In this document: positions 50,482 through 52,243 of the stretch, in pieces
Layout: every line of letters begins with the position of its first letter
Numbering within the stretch: the first letter of the stretch is position 1
Assembly: GCA_015258095.1 (NCBI GenBank)
Contig: JABZIV010000012.1
Span: forward strand, 1 to 52,243
Direction: 5' to 3'
DNA from: Lachnospiraceae bacterium
GTDB taxonomy: Bacteria > Bacillota > Clostridia > Lachnospirales > Lachnospiraceae
DNA length: 52,243 bases
Notes under the pieces: model-generated
What the model was told of the DNA's origin: nothing
Databases searched by the model: none
What the model saw: the letters and a program-made list of their open reading frames with translations, nothing else
Translations under genes and position numbers: made by a program

Positions 50482-51003
50482 TTATAAATTATGTTTCGCA
50501 AACTTTTGTTTGCTTTTTAATGCCTTATTGATGGTTTCTTGAATAAAAGGACTACAGCATTTTCCCAAAGGATTGTTAATTTCGCACTTTCCATTTTTCA
50601 TTGCCCCTGTAAGTCTAATAATATCTTTAATATTCTTTGCACCATCATCTAAAACAGCGTTTATAATTTGTTGCTCTGTAACTTGGTTGCAATAGCATAT
50701 ATATTTGGGATTTGCATCCTTTTTAAACCATATAGGAACTTTTACATCTTCCTTATAAAAAACTCTTTCATTGTTTAAGTTATAATACACGACATCACAA
50801 TCTTCATTCATACATAAATAGTAAGTTTCTTCATCTACAACCTTTCCCATAAGGTTTTCTGATACCATATGCTTTACAGTTATATTCTTAACCTTTTCTC
50901 CTATTTTGTGACATTTGGGGCAATTTGCTTTTTCTTCCACTGTACCAGTGGTTTTTTGTATTGAACCTCAGCAAGATTGATTTATCTTATTTTCTTGACT
51001 CAC
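50482..51003 (-). CDS. CopZ-like [2Fe-2S]/zinc metallochaperone, candidate selenoprotein
   Basis: 173 aa if a TGA at codon 12 (50968-50970) is read as selenocysteine; without it the frame is open from a GTG at 50940 (152 aa). The upstream GTG at 51003 has a strong AAAGGAGG seven bases before it; the one at 50940 has none. N-terminus: MSQENKINQSC-Sec-GSIQKTTGT. The rest has a zinc ribbon (C28/C31 and C64/C69: CPKC, CMNEDC) and a BFD-like [2Fe-2S] region (C103-x-C105, C140, C149/C150), the domain order of the CopZ N-terminal metallochaperone family. Relatives often carry a CC near the start. It follows the XRE gene by 36 bases. A nonsense mutation is the alternative. Confidence 0.8.
50937..50951 (-). 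promoter_or_regulatory. SECIS-like stem-loop
   Basis: On the minus strand CCACT-GGTAC-AGTGG starts 17 bases after the TGA. The apical loop begins GG, 22 bases after the TGA, within the distance and loop rule of bacterial SECIS elements (G in the first two loop positions). The G-C at the loop base could pair to give a 6-bp stem with a GTA loop. Confidence 0.5.
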
Positions 51004-51039
51004 TTTATTTCCTCCTTTCTAAAAAATATTTTCTTCATT

Positions 51040-51252
51040 TTATTCCACCTCATTTCTATGAATTTCTATAACATCTTCAATTCTGCAATCCAATGCCAGG
51101 CAAATCTTTTCTAATGATTCTAAGTTCACATAAGAGTTTTTGCTCATTCTAGAAACTATGTTACTTGTTATGTTTGCAGCTCTTTTTAAGTCTTCTTTGT
51201 TCATTTCTCTTTCTACCAATAAGTGCCATAATGGTTTATAAGAAATTGCCAT
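51040..51252 (-). CDS. XRE/Cro-type regulator
   Basis: 70 aa, a stand-alone helix-turn-helix (MNKEDLKRAANITSNIVSRMSKNSYVNLESLEKICLALDCRIEDVIE). Small size and sequence fit the HTH_26 group found on mobile elements. First gene of the unit with the metallochaperone; likely controls it. AAGGGG lies before the ATG; promoter at 51288-51327. Confidence 0.85.
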   Translation of the reverse strand: MAISYKPLWHLLVEREMNKEDLKRAANITSNIVSRMSKNSYVNLESLEKICLALDCRIEDVIEIHRNEVE

Positions 51253-51287
51253 ATTATTACCCCTTATCCGTTTTATTGTTAAGATAT

Positions 51288-51327
51288 ATTATATCATAAA
51301 TAGGCTGATAAGTCACTTTAGCCTATT
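51288..51327 (-). promoter_or_regulatory. Promoter and operator of the XRE gene
   Basis: Minus strand: -35 GTGACT (51311-51316), 17 bases, -10 TATAAT (51288-51293). A perfect inverted repeat AATAGGCT (51299-51306)/AGCCTATT (51320-51327) is centred on the -35, a plausible site for the XRE protein itself. Confidence 0.65.
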
Positions 51328-51351
51328 TTATACTTGTGCTTGCGTTAGTAT

Positions 51352-51741
51352 TTATTGAGATAGTCCTTGTTTTTTTTCCTTGTCCCACTTGGAACTGCTC
51401 CAAATCGCCAGACCGTCATCTCCATTTCCACGGACATTGGAGTTCTGTACCTTGGAATTTCTTGTTCCCTGGGCAAAGTTCACTCCATCAGCAAAATTGT
51501 TTCGAATACGGCTGTTGGAAACGGTCAGCTCATCGGTATATTTCATTTTATCCGCTTCCACATAGTCTCCTACCCATATTCCGCACTCAAAATGCTCAAG
51601 CCAGAGGTCATGCAGCTTGGAATTCTCTCCCAAAACGCCGGCGATTCCCTTGTAATTTGCCTCCTGATGAAAACGGGACTTTAATAAGGAAATTTGGAAA
51701 AAATGATTATTAATTTTGAATGAAATATTAAATAAATTCAA
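51352..51741 (-). pseudogene. Fragment of a right-handed beta-helix protein (GH87-like)
   Basis: Residues about 23-118 of a 129-codon frame (GVLGENSKLHDLWLEHFECGIWVGDY; IRNNFADGVNFAQGTRNSKVQNSNVRGNGDDGLAIWSS) match the beta-helix core of alpha-1,3-glucanase/mycodextranase-type (GH87) enzymes. Signal, flanking domains and most of the catalytic region are missing at both ends. The fragment 51361-51690 is GC-richer than the AT-rich DNA on each side, so it is a remnant of a host-like gene broken by island insertion or recombination. The family call is moderate. Confidence 0.6.
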
Positions 51742-51790
51742 AATTTGCTGTAATTTATTTTTTTATATAGTACCTTTTAGAATTATAGGG

Positions 51791-52243
51791 ATCGAGTAGG
51801 AGGGAAATTTAAATTAAATTTCCCGACCTCTCACACCACCGTGCGTACCGTTCGGTACACGGCGGTTCAATCAACTTAACAAGTAACACACCTTGAGGTG
51901 TAGTAGTCTAACATTGAGACTAATCCAAATGAGGTTAGTCTCTTTGTGCTTATAGCCTTTTGTACCCATCCGTTATGGCACATATGCGCAATACGATTTC
52001 CTGTATTTGCAACTTTATGTGCTACCCATCTTGGTATACCTAGCTTAACCAAGTTCTTCTCTTTGTTTTGTGGAGTTTTCCAATGTTTCCAAATGCACAT
52101 GCGTAGTCGGTATCTAATGTTTCCATCCAACTTTGCGCACAACGTTTTCATGCTTCCAATCTTAAAGTAGTTTATCCATCCTCTGACGAGTTGGTTCAAC
52201 TTTTCAATCTTGTAGCTGTTGCTTACGCCCCAACTTCTACATG
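51791..52243 (-). mobile_element. Group II intron, 3' part (continues beyond window)
   Basis: The minus strand shows a domain V-type hairpin (51827-51868; GAACCGCCGTGTACC... to ...GGTGGTGTGAGAGG), a domain VI stem (GGGAAATTTAATTTAAATTTCCC-like arms with bulge region), and a 3' end CTACTCGAT at 51791. The reverse transcriptase ends just before domain V, as in bacterial group II introns. Confidence 0.85.
51876..52243 (-). CDS. ltrA: Group II intron reverse transcriptase/maturase, C-terminal part
   Basis: 122 codons open to the window edge. RSWGVSNSYKIEKLNQLVRGWINYFKIG is the maturase (X) domain hallmark, followed by LDGNIRYRLRMCIWKHWKTPQNK and KLGIPRWVAHKVANTGNRIAHMCHNGWVQKAIS. The polymerase domain is outside the window. 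The stop lies eight bases before the domain V hairpin. It supports splicing and mobility of the intron. Confidence 0.9.
   Translation of the reverse strand, partial: CRSWGVSNSYKIEKLNQLVRGWINYFKIGSMKTLCAKLDGNIRYRLRMCIWKHWKTPQNKEKNLVKLGIPRWVAHKVANTGNRIAHMCHNGWVQKAISTKRLTSFGLVSMLDYYTSRCVTC

Overview
The window looks like chromosome of a low-to-mid GC Firmicute, most likely an anaerobic, possibly oral, member of the Lachnospiraceae. Strong AGGAGG ribosome sites, choline-binding-type repeats, LacLM-type beta-galactosidase, a proline racemase, FeoAAB with a FeoB-associated Cys-rich protein, an L10 leader and many polytopic transporters all fit. The genus is an inference; no rRNA is present.

Layout. 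0-7.6 kb (minus strand): a surface-glycan block with a choline-binding-type secreted protein (cut by the window edge), two tandem PH-like membrane proteins, a GHMP sugar kinase, a lipid-linked-sugar type GT2, a LicD protein and RfbG/RfbF, which make CDP-4-keto-6-deoxyglucose; then BrnQ. 7.7-15.3 kb: an octamer tandem repeat, a chemoreceptor, a sirtuin, CrcB, the two-subunit beta-galactosidase LacL/LacM and YaaA. 15.4-18.6 kb: a small accessory patch with an N-terminally truncated AlbA_2/GHKL-type regulator, a HipBA module and tRNA-Arg(CCU). 18.7-24.3 kb: three translationally coupled, very large membrane proteins of unknown role. 24.3-28.6 kb: proline racemase, a TauE/SafE permease, chorismate synthase and a lactonase. 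28.8-34.9 kb: PotABCD, a YitT protein and an MFS permease. 35-40.1 kb: AzlCD, two divergent MATE pumps and an aldose-epimerase-like protein.

40.3-47.1 kb is an iron region on one strand. It holds a DUF6110-like small membrane protein, a P1B-type ATPase whose usual CPC motif reads SCA, a DtxR-type regulator with an iron-type C-x2-E-H site, two FeoA proteins, FeoB and a FeoB-associated protein. Three upstream regions here share the octamer GTTAGTTA, a candidate operator. The ATPase/DUF6110 pair may be a ferrosome-type (Fez) iron-compartment module; this is a hypothesis. 47.2-49 kb: rplJL with its L10 leader and attenuator, and a SemiSWEET.

49-52.2 kb is an AT-rich island. It carries a SEFIR/TIR protein whose last third has host-like composition, a PcfB/DUF3801-like protein, an XRE regulator, a CopZ-like [2Fe-2S]/zinc metallochaperone, a beta-helix (GH87-like) gene remnant and the 3' end of a group II intron with its reverse transcriptase. 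The metallochaperone gives the most striking observation. Its only well-placed ribosome site lies 21 codons upstream of the apparent start, and the frame from there is interrupted by one TGA directly after a Cys codon. A stem-loop with a GG-starting loop follows at the spacing expected of a bacterial SECIS. It is therefore a candidate selenoprotein (Cys-Sec motif), with a nonsense mutation as the alternative.
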